Below, piece after piece: positions 17,808-26,646 of a stretch of 64,000 bases of DNA. Where the stretch lies: positions 97,216 to 161,215 of the forward strand of contig JALFDW010000039.1 of NCBI GenBank assembly GCA_022778545.1. Reading direction: 5' to 3'. This DNA is from a bacterium (GTDB lineage Bacteria; Bacillota; Clostridia; Christensenellales; CAG-138). The translations under genes and the position numbers were made by a program. Below the pieces are notes generated by a model. The model made no database searches and had not been told where the DNA came from. It saw only the letters and a list, made by a program, of their open reading frames with translations. The first letter of the stretch is position 1. Every line of letters begins with the position of its first letter.

Positions 17808-19153
17808 ATCCCTTTTTCCTCCTTTTCCATCTTTTCTGCCGGTGTTTCCGGTTCTTTCAGTTTTCCGCTTCGGATGTGGTTCTGACGGATTTTTGCTTCA
17901 CTCCCGAGCTCGCCCGGGAGGTAGTACCGCCGCCCCTTCACCGAAGGCGGCATATATTCCTGCGCCACAACGTGGCCGGGGTAATCATGCGGGTATTTGT
18001 AGCCTTTGCCGTGGCCGAGCTTCTCCGCGCCGCGGAAGGCCGTATCGCGAAGGTGGATGGGTACGGGTTCATCCGGCACATTTTTTACATCCGCAAACGC
18101 CGCGTCCACCGCCATGACGACGGAGTTCGATTTCGGGCTTTCGCAGAGGAAGATGATCGCCTGCGCAAGCGGCAGCCGTGCCTCCGGCATGCCAATATGC
18201 TCGAGCGCCTCCGCTGCGCTCACCGCCTGCACCATGGCCTGCGGGTTTGCAAGGCCGATATCCTCGGAAGCATGGGCGATCAGCCTCCGCGCGATGATGC
18301 GCGGATCCACCCCCGCATAGATCAGCCGGGCAAACCAGGCGAGCGCCGCGTCGCTGTCCCCGCCGCGGAGGCTCTTGCAAAAGGCGGAAAGCATGTCGTA
18401 AAACTGCTGATCGTCGCACTTGACGACTTTCTGCTGCACGGATTCCGCCGCGATTTCCCGGTCAATGCGGATCACGCCATCCTGCGGCGGCGTGGTGAGC
18501 ACCGCAAGCTCCAGCGCGTTGAGCGCGCTGCGCGCGTCCCCGTTTGCGATGCGCGCGATGTGCTCGAACGCTTCCTGTTCGATCTCGACCTTGTAGTTGC
18601 CAAGGCCGCGCTCCCCGTCCTGCAGCGCATTCCGCATGGCCTGCTCCACATCCTCAATAGTGAGCGGATAAAACTGGAACAGGCGGCAGCGGGACACGAC
18701 CGCGCCCGTCATCGAGACCATCGGGTTTTCCGTCGTGGAGCCGATGAAGCGGATCACGCCGCTCTCGAGCGCGGGCAAGATGCTGTCGCTCTGCGTTTTG
18801 GACCAGCGGTGGCATTCATCCAGGAGCAGATAGGTGCTTTGACCATACAGCGCAAGCGCGTTCTGCGCCTCATCGATCACAGCGCGCACCTCCTTGACCC
18901 CGGCGGTCACGGCATTGAGCTTTGCGATGCGCGCGCGCGTTTCGTTCGCGATGACGTTTGCAAGCGTGGTCTTTCCGCAGCCCGGCGGGCCGAAGAAGAT
19001 GGAGCTTGTGAGGCTGTCCGTCTCGATCGCGCGGCGAAGGAGCCGCCCCTTTCCGACGATGTGCTGCTGGCCGATAAATTCATCCAGCGTGCGCGGGCGC
19101 ATGCGGTCCGCAAGCGGTGCGCGCTTGCCCGCGTTGCCTGAAAACAGGTCCAT
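17804..19153 (-). CDS. rarA: Replication-associated recombination protein A (RarA/MgsA)
   Basis: 449 residues, the normal length. The AAA+ domain carries Walker A GPPGCGKTT (about 55-63) and Walker B LLLDECHRW (about 109-117), then GSTTENP with the sensor 1 polar residue and SRCRLFQFYPL. The C-terminal part (AIIFLCESPKSNSVVMAVDAA) is the MgsA/WHIP tetramerisation domain. RarA acts at stalled replication forks. I chose ATG 19153 because relatives start MDLFxxxxxxxPLAxRMRP; an in-frame ATG at 19168 has AAGG only one base away. It overlaps tldD by 4 bases. Confidence 0.95.
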   Translation of the reverse strand: MDLFSGNAGKRAPLADRMRPRTLDEFIGQQHIVGKGRLLRRAIETDSLTSSIFFGPPGCGKTTLANVIANETRARIAKLNAVTAGVKEVRAVIDEAQNALALYGQSTYLLLDECHRWSKTQSDSILPALESGVIRFIGSTTENPMVSMTGAVVSRCRLFQFYPLTIEDVEQAMRNALQDGERGLGNYKVEIEQEAFEHIARIANGDARSALNALELAVLTTPPQDGVIRIDREIAAESVQQKVVKCDDQQFYDMLSAFCKSLRGGDSDAALAWFARLIYAGVDPRIIARRLIAHASEDIGLANPQAMVQAVSAAEALEHIGMPEARLPLAQAIIFLCESPKSNSVVMAVDAAFADVKNVPDEPVPIHLRDTAFRGAEKLGHGKGYKYPHDYPGHVVAQEYMPPSVKGRRYYLPGELGSEAKIRQNHIRSGKLKEPETPAEKMEKEEKGI

Positions 19154-19281
19154 AGCAATGTTTCCCATCCCTTGATTTCTGAGTTCATTATAATTGACCC
19201 TCCGGCTTTACACAATCCTCCGTTTCCGATATAATCCGTTATGTTGCAATGTTTTCACGATTCCGCCGCACCGGCAGGGGG

Positions 19282-19312
19282 TTGACTTGAAGCCCGCTTC
19301 AGGTGATAAGAT
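19282..19312 (+). promoter_or_regulatory. MerR-type promoter with 19-bp spacer before MATE gene
   Basis: TTGACT (19282-19287) and TAAGAT (19307-19312) are 19 bases apart. A dyad, ACTTGAAGC (19285-19293) with GCTTCAGGT (19296-19304), fills the spacer. Overlong spacers with a central dyad are the hallmark of MerR-family-activated promoters such as those of BmrR and Mta. Confidence 0.55.
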
Positions 19313-19373
19313 ACTTCTGGCGGAGTGAATACGCTGCGATTATTTTATATGATTTCAGAAAGGATGCTCTCTC

Positions 19374-20780
19374 ATGGCTCTGGGCCGCACCGTTGACGTG
19401 CTTGACGAAAGCACGCACCCGACACGCATCATCTGGCAGCTTGCCTGGCCGACTGTCCTTGAACAGTTTCTCATCATGATCGTCCAGTACGTGGACACAG
19501 CCATGGTGGGTTCGCTCGGCAAAAACGCAACCGCGGCCATCGCCGTCACCGCCTCCTTCACATGGCTCATGGGCGGCATATTCGCCGGCATCTCGCTCGG
19601 CTTTGGTGTCCCCGTGGGGCGGTATATCGGCGCAGGCAAACCGGAAAAGGCCAAAGCCGTTGTGCGCCAATCCGTGATCGCGATCTTCCTGCTCGGCGTG
19701 GTCGCCACGCTCATCATGCAGCTGCTTGCGCCGCACCTGCCCGTCTGGCTCGGCGCGGAAGAAGCGATCCGCGCGGATGCTTCCGCCTATATTTCCATCG
19801 TGAGCGCAGCGTACCTATTCAGCCTTTCCATCAACATCTGTTCCAACATCCTGCGCTGTGCGGGCGACACGCGCACACCGCTCGTGTTCAACATCGCCAC
19901 GAACGTCATCAATGTGGTGCTCAACACGCTCCTCATCTTCCCCACGCGCACCGTTTCGCTGTTCGGCCTCAGCTTTACAATGTGGGGCGCAGGCTGGGGC
20001 GTGCGCGGCGCAGCCGTCGCAACTGCGATCGCAACGGCATTCTCGGGCATCATGCTGCTCACCGCTCTGTTCCGCCCGGCTTTCCCCGTTTCCATCCGCA
20101 TTCGGGACAAATTCCGTTTTGACAAAGCCATTTTCGCGGACATGGTGCGGCTCGGTTCCCCCGTTACCTTTGAGCGCGTCACGATCTCGCTCGGCCAGGT
20201 GCTGCTCACGGCCATGGTCACGGCCATCGGCACGGCGGAGCTTGCGGCGCACAGCCTTGCCACCACCGCGGAATCCATCACCTATATGCCCGCCTTCGGC
20301 TTCTCCGCCGCGGCGACGACGCTCGTCGCGCAGTCCCTCGGCGCGGAACGGCCCCAGCTTGCAAAGCGGTTCGGCCGCTATTGCATCCTCGGCGCGGTGA
20401 TCTTCATGTCGGCCATGGGCGTGGTGCTTTTCCTCGGCGGGCAGTTCCTCGTCTCCCTGTTCACGCCGGATGTTGATGTCGCGGCGCTTGGCGGCGCCGT
20501 GCTGCGCATCGAGGCGCTTGCGCAGCCTTTCTTCGCGCTTTCCATGGTCGTGTGCGGCGTGATGCGCGGCGCGCGGCAGACGAAGATCACCTTCGTGATC
20601 GCCGTCATCGGCATGTGGGTGGTGCGCATCCCGCTCGCCTTCCTGCTGCTTCGCACCACACAGCTCGGGCTTGCCTGCGCCTGGATCGCCATGGCATCCG
20701 ACCTGTTCGTGCGCGGGCTTATCTCGCTGTTCTATTACCGGAAAGGCACCTGGCTGAACACGACCGGCGTTTCCGCCTGA
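19374..20780 (+). CDS. MATE-family multidrug/sodium antiporter
   Basis: 468 residues with twelve predicted membrane helices and the two-fold repeat of MATE proteins. TRIIWQLAWPTVLEQFLIM and MVRLGSPVTFERVTISLGQ mark the starts of the two halves. NorM/DinF-like exporters use sodium or proton gradients to expel cationic drugs. GAAAGGA (19357-19363) lies about 10 bases before the ATG. The promoter has MerR-type geometry, so expression is probably induced by a toxic compound. Its 3' end overlaps the convergent von Willebrand A gene by 46 bases. Confidence 0.93.
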   Translation: MALGRTVDVLDESTHPTRIIWQLAWPTVLEQFLIMIVQYVDTAMVGSLGKNATAAIAVTASFTWLMGGIFAGISLGFGVPVGRYIGAGKPEKAKAVVRQSVIAIFLLGVVATLIMQLLAPHLPVWLGAEEAIRADASAYISIVSAAYLFSLSINICSNILRCAGDTRTPLVFNIATNVINVVLNTLLIFPTRTVSLFGLSFTMWGAGWGVRGAAVATAIATAFSGIMLLTALFRPAFPVSIRIRDKFRFDKAIFADMVRLGSPVTFERVTISLGQVLLTAMVTAIGTAELAAHSLATTAESITYMPAFGFSAAATTLVAQSLGAERPQLAKRFGRYCILGAVIFMSAMGVVLFLGGQFLVSLFTPDVDVAALGGAVLRIEALAQPFFALSMVVCGVMRGARQTKITFVIAVIGMWVVRIPLAFLLLRTTQLGLACAWIAMASDLFVRGLISLFYYRKGTWLNTTGVSA

Positions 20781-21835
20781 ACGATCCGCTTTATTACGGC
20801 TGAGGCTGCGGCTTCAGCCGTTTCGTTTTGCCCGAAGGAAAAGCGTGCCTCCGCATTGGAAGCAAACGCATCCAAAAATGCGCTGCCGCCATCCCAAAGG
20901 CCGATTGCAATCACCTCCGCACCGCAGCCACGCCTTTCCTCCGGCAGAAGAGGAGCGCCAAACACCGCGGGTGTTTCCGCACCCACATCCGCCTTGAGCG
21001 CTTCCGCAAGGCGCAGCGCCCGCGCGCTGTTCCCCGCGGGGAACGTCTCCCCGCCTGAAATGACGACCACGACCGCGCGCCGCCCAAGCCGTTCGGAAAG
21101 CGGGCGGCGGTTCAGAAGACGCAGCGCCCGCGCAAGGCCCGCAGCATGATCCCCGCCGCGCTGCACCGGGCTTGCGTCGATACAGGCAAGCACATCCGGA
21201 AGTGCGCCCGTAAGCGGGCAGGACCAGCGGGAAGACCCCGCCTCCCCAAATGCAGAGAAGGCCACACGGTTTTCCGCATTCTCCGCAAGTACGGCGGCGG
21301 CAAGGACCCGCGCAAGCGCTTTCCCTGCCTCCAGTCTGCCGAAGCAGCCGCATGCTTCCCCCTCTTTGATGCGCACGGGAACACCCTCTGCATCCCGCAT
21401 GAAATGATAGCACCAGGGCTGCCACCCATGCGCCTCCTGTTCGGAAAGAAAGCTGTGGGAGAAACGATATTCCCGCGCCGTGGAAAGCGCGACCCACCCG
21501 CCCGCCGTTTCATCATAAACGGCGACCTCGTCCGCGCCGGCCGTCTGCCCATCCGCAAGCGTTTCCGCCGCCGGGAACGTAACGCCTGCCCGGAGCGCAG
21601 CATCATTCACCGCCGCGGGCCTCAAGTAAAAGTGTTCCGGATTCAGGCAGGGGCATGCAAGCCAGGGCTCCCCCTCCGCCGCGCCGCCCAGTTCCGCCAT
21701 GGAGGAAGCGTCCAGAAGGAGGATCACGTCGATTCCCTCTCCCGCCGCCCGCGCCGGAACAGAGCCAATCAGCAGCACAAACAAACATGCGGCGGCATAG
21801 CGCGCCCACCGTTTCCACAAATTCTTCCAATCCAT
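20735..21835 (-). CDS. Exported von Willebrand factor A (VWA) domain protein
   Basis: 366 residues. A signal peptide with basic start and hydrophobic core ends near PARAAG (about residue 32). The VWA fold begins at once with IDVILLLDASSM, whose DxSxS-like metal-site sequence is slightly altered (D-A-S-S-M). VVVVISGGETFPAGNSARALRLAEAL near residue 255 is the central strand and next metal-site loop. An insert of about 90 residues with several Cys lies between. It is probably secreted or lightly surface-bound, as no anchor is visible. No transporter or pilus neighbour explains it. Its stop lies inside the end of the convergent MATE gene. Confidence 0.75.
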   Translation of the reverse strand: MDWKNLWKRWARYAAACLFVLLIGSVPARAAGEGIDVILLLDASSMAELGGAAEGEPWLACPCLNPEHFYLRPAAVNDAALRAGVTFPAAETLADGQTAGADEVAVYDETAGGWVALSTAREYRFSHSFLSEQEAHGWQPWCYHFMRDAEGVPVRIKEGEACGCFGRLEAGKALARVLAAAVLAENAENRVAFSAFGEAGSSRWSCPLTGALPDVLACIDASPVQRGGDHAAGLARALRLLNRRPLSERLGRRAVVVVISGGETFPAGNSARALRLAEALKADVGAETPAVFGAPLLPEERRGCGAEVIAIGLWDGGSAFLDAFASNAEARFSFGQNETAEAAASAVIKRIVQAETPVVFSQVPFR

Positions 21836-21983
21836 CTTTTATCGTTTCCCTCCCGCTGCAGTCAGATTGCCATATACACATCATGCAGCAAACAGGCGGC
21901 ATTTTCATCCCCTTCGGGCGGATACGATGCTTTTTGCGCAACTTTCCCGGGATCCGCACGCATACCGCGTTTTTTGCGCAAAC

Positions 21984-22005
21984 AAAAAACCGCCGGAGCG
22001 GTTTT
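21984..22005 (-). terminator. Rho-independent terminator after the TSUP gene
   Basis: On the minus strand AAAACCGC, loop TCCG, then GCGGTTTTTT. It lies 26 bases past the TSUP stop and is followed by TG-rich sequence. Confidence 0.75.
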
Positions 22006-22030
22006 CATAAATGAAAGATAAGGCCGGCTA

Positions 22031-22795
22031 TTATCCCAGCACCTCGGTGAGCACCTTCACAAAGAAGATCGCGAGCACGATAAGGATGATGGGCTTCACG
22101 GATTTTGCTCCGCCCTTTGCAAAGAAGCGCGTCCCGATGTAATTCCCGGCGATGCTGAAGCAGCCTGCCGCGAGGCCGAGCGGGAAGATCACCTTCCCAT
22201 TGAACAGATAGACCGTGAGCGCGGCCACATTTGTGGCAAGGTTTGTGACCTTTGCGATGCCGTTTGCTTCCGAAAGGCAGAGGTGCGCAACCCCGGTCAG
22301 CAGCAGGATCAGGAACGTGCCTGTACCCGGCCCATAAAAGCCATCGTATGCGCCGATCACAAGCGCCACTACCATCGCAATCACGGTTGTCTTCACAGGG
22401 GAAAGCGGCGTCTTTTCCCCATCGTTCACGAGAGCCTTGCCGCGCAACACATACAGCGCCACAAGCGGCAGGATCACGAGCATGATGATCTTGAACGCAC
22501 CGTCATCAATGAGGAGCGCAAGCTCCGCCCCGCAGGAAGATCCCGCCAGCGCGCATACGGCGCAGAAAGCCGCAAGCTTCCAGCGGATATACCCGCTTTT
22601 AGCATAGCGGAACGTGGCAAGCGCAGTCCCCATGCCGGAGCTGAGTTTGTTGGTGCCGATCGCCATGTGCACCGGGATGCCGGAGATCAGGTACGCAGGC
22701 AGGGAGATCAGCCCGCCGCCGCCCGCGACTGCGTCCACAAAGCCCGCGATGAACACGAGCGGGCAAACGATGAGATACGGAACAAACGATGCCAA
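22031..22795 (-). CDS. TSUP-family permease (TauE/SafE type)
   Basis: 254 residues with about eight membrane helices and the TauE/SafE signatures FIAGFVDAVAGGGGLISLPA near the start and a repeat-like GAYDGFYGPGTGTFLILL in the second half. The family moves sulfite, sulfoacetate, thiosulfate or other small anions. The start codon is TTG at 22795, preceded by AAAGAGG with a 5-base gap; no ATG is usable. It is divergent from the MerR gene, but only a general envelope/anion role can be inferred. Confidence 0.9.
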   Translation of the reverse strand: MASFVPYLIVCPLVFIAGFVDAVAGGGGLISLPAYLISGIPVHMAIGTNKLSSGMGTALATFRYAKSGYIRWKLAAFCAVCALAGSSCGAELALLIDDGAFKIIMLVILPLVALYVLRGKALVNDGEKTPLSPVKTTVIAMVVALVIGAYDGFYGPGTGTFLILLLTGVAHLCLSEANGIAKVTNLATNVAALTVYLFNGKVIFPLGLAAGCFSIAGNYIGTRFFAKGGAKSVKPIILIVLAIFFVKVLTEVLG

Positions 22796-22881
22796 AGGAA
22801 CCTCTTTCCCGTGGGAAAGAACTCAGCATGCCCCACGGCCACGAATCAGTATACATGCTTTTTCCCGGTTTGTATACCCCC

Positions 22882-22910
22882 TTGACGCCAGCACGCATTT
22901 GCCTTATGCT
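22882..22910 (+). promoter_or_regulatory. Promoter for the MerR-family regulator
   Basis: TTGACG (22882-22887), 17-base spacer and TATGCT (22905-22910). The sequence just downstream (22923-22945) contains a short dyad AAGTTTACTT that could serve autoregulation. Confidence 0.55.
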
Positions 22911-22978
22911 TATTCTGTCTTAAATTTGAAGTTTACTTTAACTTAAATGAACTGAGCCAGATCTTCAGGAGGTTTTCC

Positions 22979-23449
22979 ATGCTTTACACCATCGGCGAAG
23001 CGGCCGCGCGCATGCACCTGTTTCCTTCCACACTGCGCTATTACGACAAGGAGGGGCTTTTGCCCTTTGTGGACCGCAGCGCAGGCGGGGCGCGCGTGTT
23101 CAAGGAATCGGATTTTGAGTGGCTGCGGCTGATCGAATGCCTGAAAGCCGCGGGAATGCCGATCCGGGACATTCGCCAGTTCATCGACTGGTGCCTCGAG
23201 GGCGACGAGACGCTTGCGCAGCGGCGGGACATGTTCCACGACCGCCGGCGCGCCGTGGAAGCGCAGATCGAAACCCTGCAGGCTGCGCTCGATACCATCC
23301 ATTACAAATGCTGGTATTATGACACGGCTGCAGCGGCAGGCAGCACCGACGTGGTGCAGAACCTCGCGCCGGAGGAGATTCCGGCGGAGATCCGCGCCAT
23401 AAAGGAGCGCATCGATGCCCGCTGCGGCTGTTCCACCCAATCCGAATAA
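22979..23449 (+). CDS. MerR-family transcriptional regulator
   Basis: 156 residues. The winged helix-turn-helix is clear: YTIGEAAARMHLFPSTLRYYDKEGLLPFV at residues 3-31, followed by the RxF wing and a long dimerisation helix (about 75-115). The C-terminal tail holds Cys in HYKCWYYD and a closing CGCSTQSE, so it may sense thiol stress or a metal, but that is a guess. AGGAGG precedes the ATG. It is a candidate activator of the MATE promoter at 19282-19312, which has a MerR-type long spacer and lies 3.6 kb away. Confidence 0.92.
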   Translation: MLYTIGEAAARMHLFPSTLRYYDKEGLLPFVDRSAGGARVFKESDFEWLRLIECLKAAGMPIRDIRQFIDWCLEGDETLAQRRDMFHDRRRAVEAQIETLQAALDTIHYKCWYYDTAAAAGSTDVVQNLAPEEIPAEIRAIKERIDARCGCSTQSE

Positions 23450-23455
23450 CAAAAC

Positions 23456-23488
23456 AAAAAGAGAGCTCCCGGTGCAAGCTCTCTTTTT
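23456..23488. terminator. Bidirectional terminator
   Basis: AAAAAGAGAGCT and AGCTCTCTTTTT form a strong hairpin with A and T tails on both sides, between the convergent merR and gpsA genes. Confidence 0.88.
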
Positions 23489-23513
23489 ATATTTGAGTTG
23501 TATTTGAGAGTTA

Positions 23514-24473
23514 TTATTTGAGTTCGCGCTTGCGTTCCCGCTTGAACAGCGCATCGAGCGCGCTGCGCGGGTCACGCCCCTCAAAAAGAATATCATATAC
23601 CGCCTGGCAGATGGGCAGCTCCACGCCGTATTCTGCGCCGAGCTTTATGAGCGCGCGGACGGTATAGTACCCTTCCGCCAGCTTGTCATATGCTTCGCCG
23701 CGCACGAACACCTCGCCGAAGCGGCGGTTCTGGCTGTGCCGGGAAAACACCGTAGCCTCATAATCGCCCAGGTGGCAAAGGCCGTATGCGGAAAGCTCGT
23801 TCCCGCCCATCGCGGCAATGAGCCGGGCGATCTCCCGCGTCCCGCGGGACATCAAAGCGCCCTTGAGCGTCGTAAGTGAAAGGCCGTCCAGCATGCCCGC
23901 CGCGATGCCGATCACATTCTTTGCGGCGGCGCCGATCTCGTTGCCGAGAAGGTCCTCACCATAATAGAAGCGGATCAGATCCCCGGCGAACGCCTCGGCA
24001 AGCTCTTCCTTCAGCGCAGGATCGCTGCTGTCGATCACCATGCAGTTCGGGACGCCCGCGGTAAACTCCTGCACATGCCCCGGCCCGAGCCACACCGCCA
24101 CGCGGTTTGAAGTATTGAGTGTGCTGCGCACAATCTCGGAAAGCCGCCGCCCTGTGCCCGCTTCAAGCCCCTTCATGCAGAGGACGAAGGTTTTGCCCTG
24201 AACACCGCGCGATGCGAGCTGATCCATCAACCCCTGCAGGTTCTGCGAGCCGATGGAGATCACGATCGTCTCCGCCTCCGCCGCCTCCGCGAGCGAAGTC
24301 GTGAGCCGCATGCGCTCCGGCAGCGTCAGAAGGTCGTTTTTCCGTTCCTGCATCAACCGCTGCATGCGCGCGGAGCTTTCGCGCCCATACAGCGTGACTG
24401 TATGCCCCAACCTGTCCAGATACCAGGCAAGGAACGTGCCCCAGCGGCCACAGCCGATCACCGTCAGTTTCAT
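23514..24473 (-). CDS. gpsA: Glycerol-3-phosphate dehydrogenase [NAD(P)+]
   Basis: 319 residues. The N-terminal dinucleotide loop reads VIGCGRWGTFLAWYL; GCGRWG replaces the usual GxGxWG only in a minor way. LCMKGLEAGTGR, LLGNEIGAAAKNVIGIAAGMLDGL (catalytic Lys in AAKNV) and SRGTREIARL are family landmarks. It reduces dihydroxyacetone phosphate to sn-glycerol 3-phosphate for phospholipid synthesis. It lies 20 bases after plsY, which uses its product, so the two form an operon. Confidence 0.95.
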   Translation of the reverse strand: MKLTVIGCGRWGTFLAWYLDRLGHTVTLYGRESSARMQRLMQERKNDLLTLPERMRLTTSLAEAAEAETIVISIGSQNLQGLMDQLASRGVQGKTFVLCMKGLEAGTGRRLSEIVRSTLNTSNRVAVWLGPGHVQEFTAGVPNCMVIDSSDPALKEELAEAFAGDLIRFYYGEDLLGNEIGAAAKNVIGIAAGMLDGLSLTTLKGALMSRGTREIARLIAAMGGNELSAYGLCHLGDYEATVFSRHSQNRRFGEVFVRGEAYDKLAEGYYTVRALIKLGAEYGVELPICQAVYDILFEGRDPRSALDALFKRERKRELK

Positions 24474-24493
24474 TGGGATACCTCTTGCTCTTT

Positions 24494-25102
24494 TTATTTA
24501 TCCTGTTTTTTTGCTTTGAATTTGGGTTCCGTGCCGGAAAGAAGGCGCCGGATGTTTCCTCGGTGCAGGAAGCATACCAGCACTGCCACAAAAACGCCCG
24601 TCAGCAGCATGGGCAGAGACGTGTCTCCAAGAAGGAGCATCGCAAGGGGATATGTAAGCGCCGCCGTGATCGAGCAGACCGACACGGTGCGCGCAAAATA
24701 GAACACAAGGAAGAACACCGCAACAAGGATCAGGAACAGCCGCACATCGAGCAGCAGCGCTGCCGCCGCGCTGACCGTGACCCCCTTGCCGCCGCGGAAG
24801 CCGAAAAACACGGGCCAACAATGCCCCACAAGGCATGCGCATGCAGCGATGCATTTGCCTGCCTCACCAAGCAGCCATGCGCCGATGAGCATCGAAGCCG
24901 CGGTTTTGAGGAAATCCCCTGCGAACGTGAGGACGCCCGCTTTCATGCCGAACACGCGCGCCACGTTCGTAGCGCCCGCATTGCCGCTGCCGCGCGTGCG
25001 CACATCCGCGCCGTAAAGCCGCCTGCACGCAAGGACCGCCACGCTGATCGAACCAAGCAGGTATGCCGCAGCAGCCACCAGGCAAATCTTCCAAATCTCC
25101 AT
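24494..25102 (-). CDS. plsY: Acyl-phosphate glycerol-3-phosphate acyltransferase PlsY
   Basis: 202 residues with five or more membrane helices. The PlsY motifs are present: LLGSISVAVL, RTRGSGNAGATNVARVFG, and FRGGKGVTVSAAAAL. It transfers an acyl group from acyl phosphate to glycerol 3-phosphate, giving lysophosphatidic acid at the membrane. It is followed by gpsA, which makes its acceptor substrate. The KKQDK tail is basic and cytosolic. Confidence 0.95.
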   Translation of the reverse strand: MEIWKICLVAAAAYLLGSISVAVLACRRLYGADVRTRGSGNAGATNVARVFGMKAGVLTFAGDFLKTAASMLIGAWLLGEAGKCIAACACLVGHCWPVFFGFRGGKGVTVSAAAALLLDVRLFLILVAVFFLVFYFARTVSVCSITAALTYPLAMLLLGDTSLPMLLTGVFVAVLVCFLHRGNIRRLLSGTEPKFKAKKQDK

Positions 25103-25157
25103 GTTGCGCTCTCTCCAACCTACCGGCAGCGTTCGCCGCCGTTTTCATGCAGCTTTT

Positions 25158-25186
25158 ATCATACACGATAACGGGTGCGTATTCAA
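25158..25186 (-). promoter_or_regulatory. Promoter for plsY-gpsA
   Basis: Minus strand -35 TTGAAT (25181-25186), 17-base spacer, -10 TATGAT (25158-25163), about 55 bases upstream of plsY. Confidence 0.6.
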
Positions 25187-25202
25187 ATCCCGGCGCAGAT
25201 TT

Positions 25203-26591
25203 TCACAATATTTCCGCAAGCCGTTCAAATGCCGCATCCAGCCGCGCCATATCCGCGCCGGAATAATTCACCACGATCTCATGGGTTTCGGCATTGCGGG
25301 GCGCGTTCTGATATTCCGAAAGGAAGGAAAGCCGGATGCCTGCAGCCGCCGCTTCCCGGGAAAGGACGGCATCGCTTTTTTCCGTGCGCACGCGCAGGAG
25401 GAAATGGAGCCCTGCATCCTGTTCCAGAATTTCCGCGCGCCCGGCAAGCGGGCTGCGCCCGATCGCTTCGATGACCGCGTCCCGCTCGCTGCGGTAATAC
25501 TTCTTCATGCGGTTGATGTGCCGCTCAAAATGGCCTTCTGAAAGGAAGCGCGCAAGCGTATATTGTTCAAAACTCGTGACCGTGCACGCATAAAACGAAA
25601 GCTCCCGCCGGAAGCGCTCCATCAGCGCCGCCGGAAGCACCATGTAGCTGATGCGGATGGAAGGCGCAAGGCTTTTTGAAAACGTGTTTGTGTAGATGAC
25701 GCGGCCGCCCGCGTCAATGCTCTGCAGCGTGGGAAGCGGCCTTCCCGTGAAACGGAACTCGCTGTCGTAATCATCCTCGATGATATACCTTCCTTCCTCC
25801 TCCCCCGCCCAGGCAAGCAATTCCTGCCGCCTGCCGATGGGCATCACCACGCCCGTTGGAAAATGGTGGGATGGCGAAATATGCGCCACATCCGCGCCGC
25901 TTGCGCGCAGACCGGGGACGGGCATGCCGCGCTCATCGATATCCACATAGCGCACCGCAAGGCCGTTTTTTTCGTAAATGCGCGGAATTTTCACATGGCC
26001 GGGATTTTCCACGGCAAAGACGTGCGTCCGCCCAAGGAGCTGCACGATGAGATTGTAAAGGTATTCCGATCCCGCGCCGATGACGATCTGTTCCGCCGAA
26101 ACGCGCATGCCGCGGAACTCGAACAGATAGGCCGCGATCGCTTCCCGCAGCTCTACCGCGCCGTTTGCGGGCGTTGCGGCAAGCAGCTTCGTTTCCCGGC
26201 GCGAAAGCTCATCCCGAAGCAGGCGTGACCAGACCGAAAACGGAAAGCGCGCGCAGTCCGGATGATTGCTCCTGAAATCCACGAAGCAGGGCGTTTCCGG
26301 CGGCGCAGCGGCCGGAGCTTCTCCCCGCGCAGGCGCTTCCGGCGCGCGCTCCACCGCGCTTGCGAAATACCCCCTTCGCTCCACGGCGTAAATATAGCCC
26401 TCCGCAAGAAGCTGCGCATAGGCGTTCTCCACTGTGATAACGCTCACCTTCATGTGCTGTGCAAGGCTGCGCTTGGAGGGCAGGCGCTCATCGGGTACGA
26501 GCTTGCCCGCAAGGATGTCCGCACGGATGCTGCGGTAAAGCGCGATATAAAGCGGCGTTCCGGGTGCGGCAGAAAGGGTATAGGTCAGCAT
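25203..26591 (-). CDS. MocR/PdxR-type regulator (GntR HTH + aminotransferase domain)
   Basis: 462 residues. The GntR winged helix occupies about 10-75 (LPSKRSLAQHMKVSVITVENAYAQLLAEGY). A fold-type I aminotransferase domain follows, with the PLP lysine in YTNTFSKSLAPSIRISYM and a PLP-binding Asp/Asn region around YIIEDDYDSEFR. Members of this family are transcription factors that bind PLP; PdxR controls vitamin B6 genes. It is transcribed divergently from an ECF S component, so it probably regulates that gene and itself through the inverted repeat at 26603-26646. Confidence 0.92.
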   Translation of the reverse strand: MLTYTLSAAPGTPLYIALYRSIRADILAGKLVPDERLPSKRSLAQHMKVSVITVENAYAQLLAEGYIYAVERRGYFASAVERAPEAPARGEAPAAAPPETPCFVDFRSNHPDCARFPFSVWSRLLRDELSRRETKLLAATPANGAVELREAIAAYLFEFRGMRVSAEQIVIGAGSEYLYNLIVQLLGRTHVFAVENPGHVKIPRIYEKNGLAVRYVDIDERGMPVPGLRASGADVAHISPSHHFPTGVVMPIGRRQELLAWAGEEEGRYIIEDDYDSEFRFTGRPLPTLQSIDAGGRVIYTNTFSKSLAPSIRISYMVLPAALMERFRRELSFYACTVTSFEQYTLARFLSEGHFERHINRMKKYYRSERDAVIEAIGRSPLAGRAEILEQDAGLHFLLRVRTEKSDAVLSREAAAAGIRLSFLSEYQNAPRNAETHEIVVNYSGADMARLDAAFERLAEIL

Positions 26592-26602
26592 GATATTTCC
26601 TC

Positions 26603-26646
26603 TGGTATTATCATTTTTGATTCATTTGGTTATTTTAATAATACCA
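26603..26646. promoter_or_regulatory. Inverted repeat in mocR/ECF divergent promoter (candidate operator)
   Basis: TGGTATTAT (26603-26611) and ATAATACCA (26638-26646) form a perfect 9-bp inverted repeat with arm centres 35 bases apart. The right arm overlaps the -10 elements of both divergent promoters, which suits a MocR-type repressor/activator. Confidence 0.55.
26617..26644 (+). promoter_or_regulatory. Promoter for the ECF S component
   Basis: TTGATT (26617-26622), 16-base spacer, TAATAC (26639-26644). It overlaps the right arm of the inverted repeat. Confidence 0.4.
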
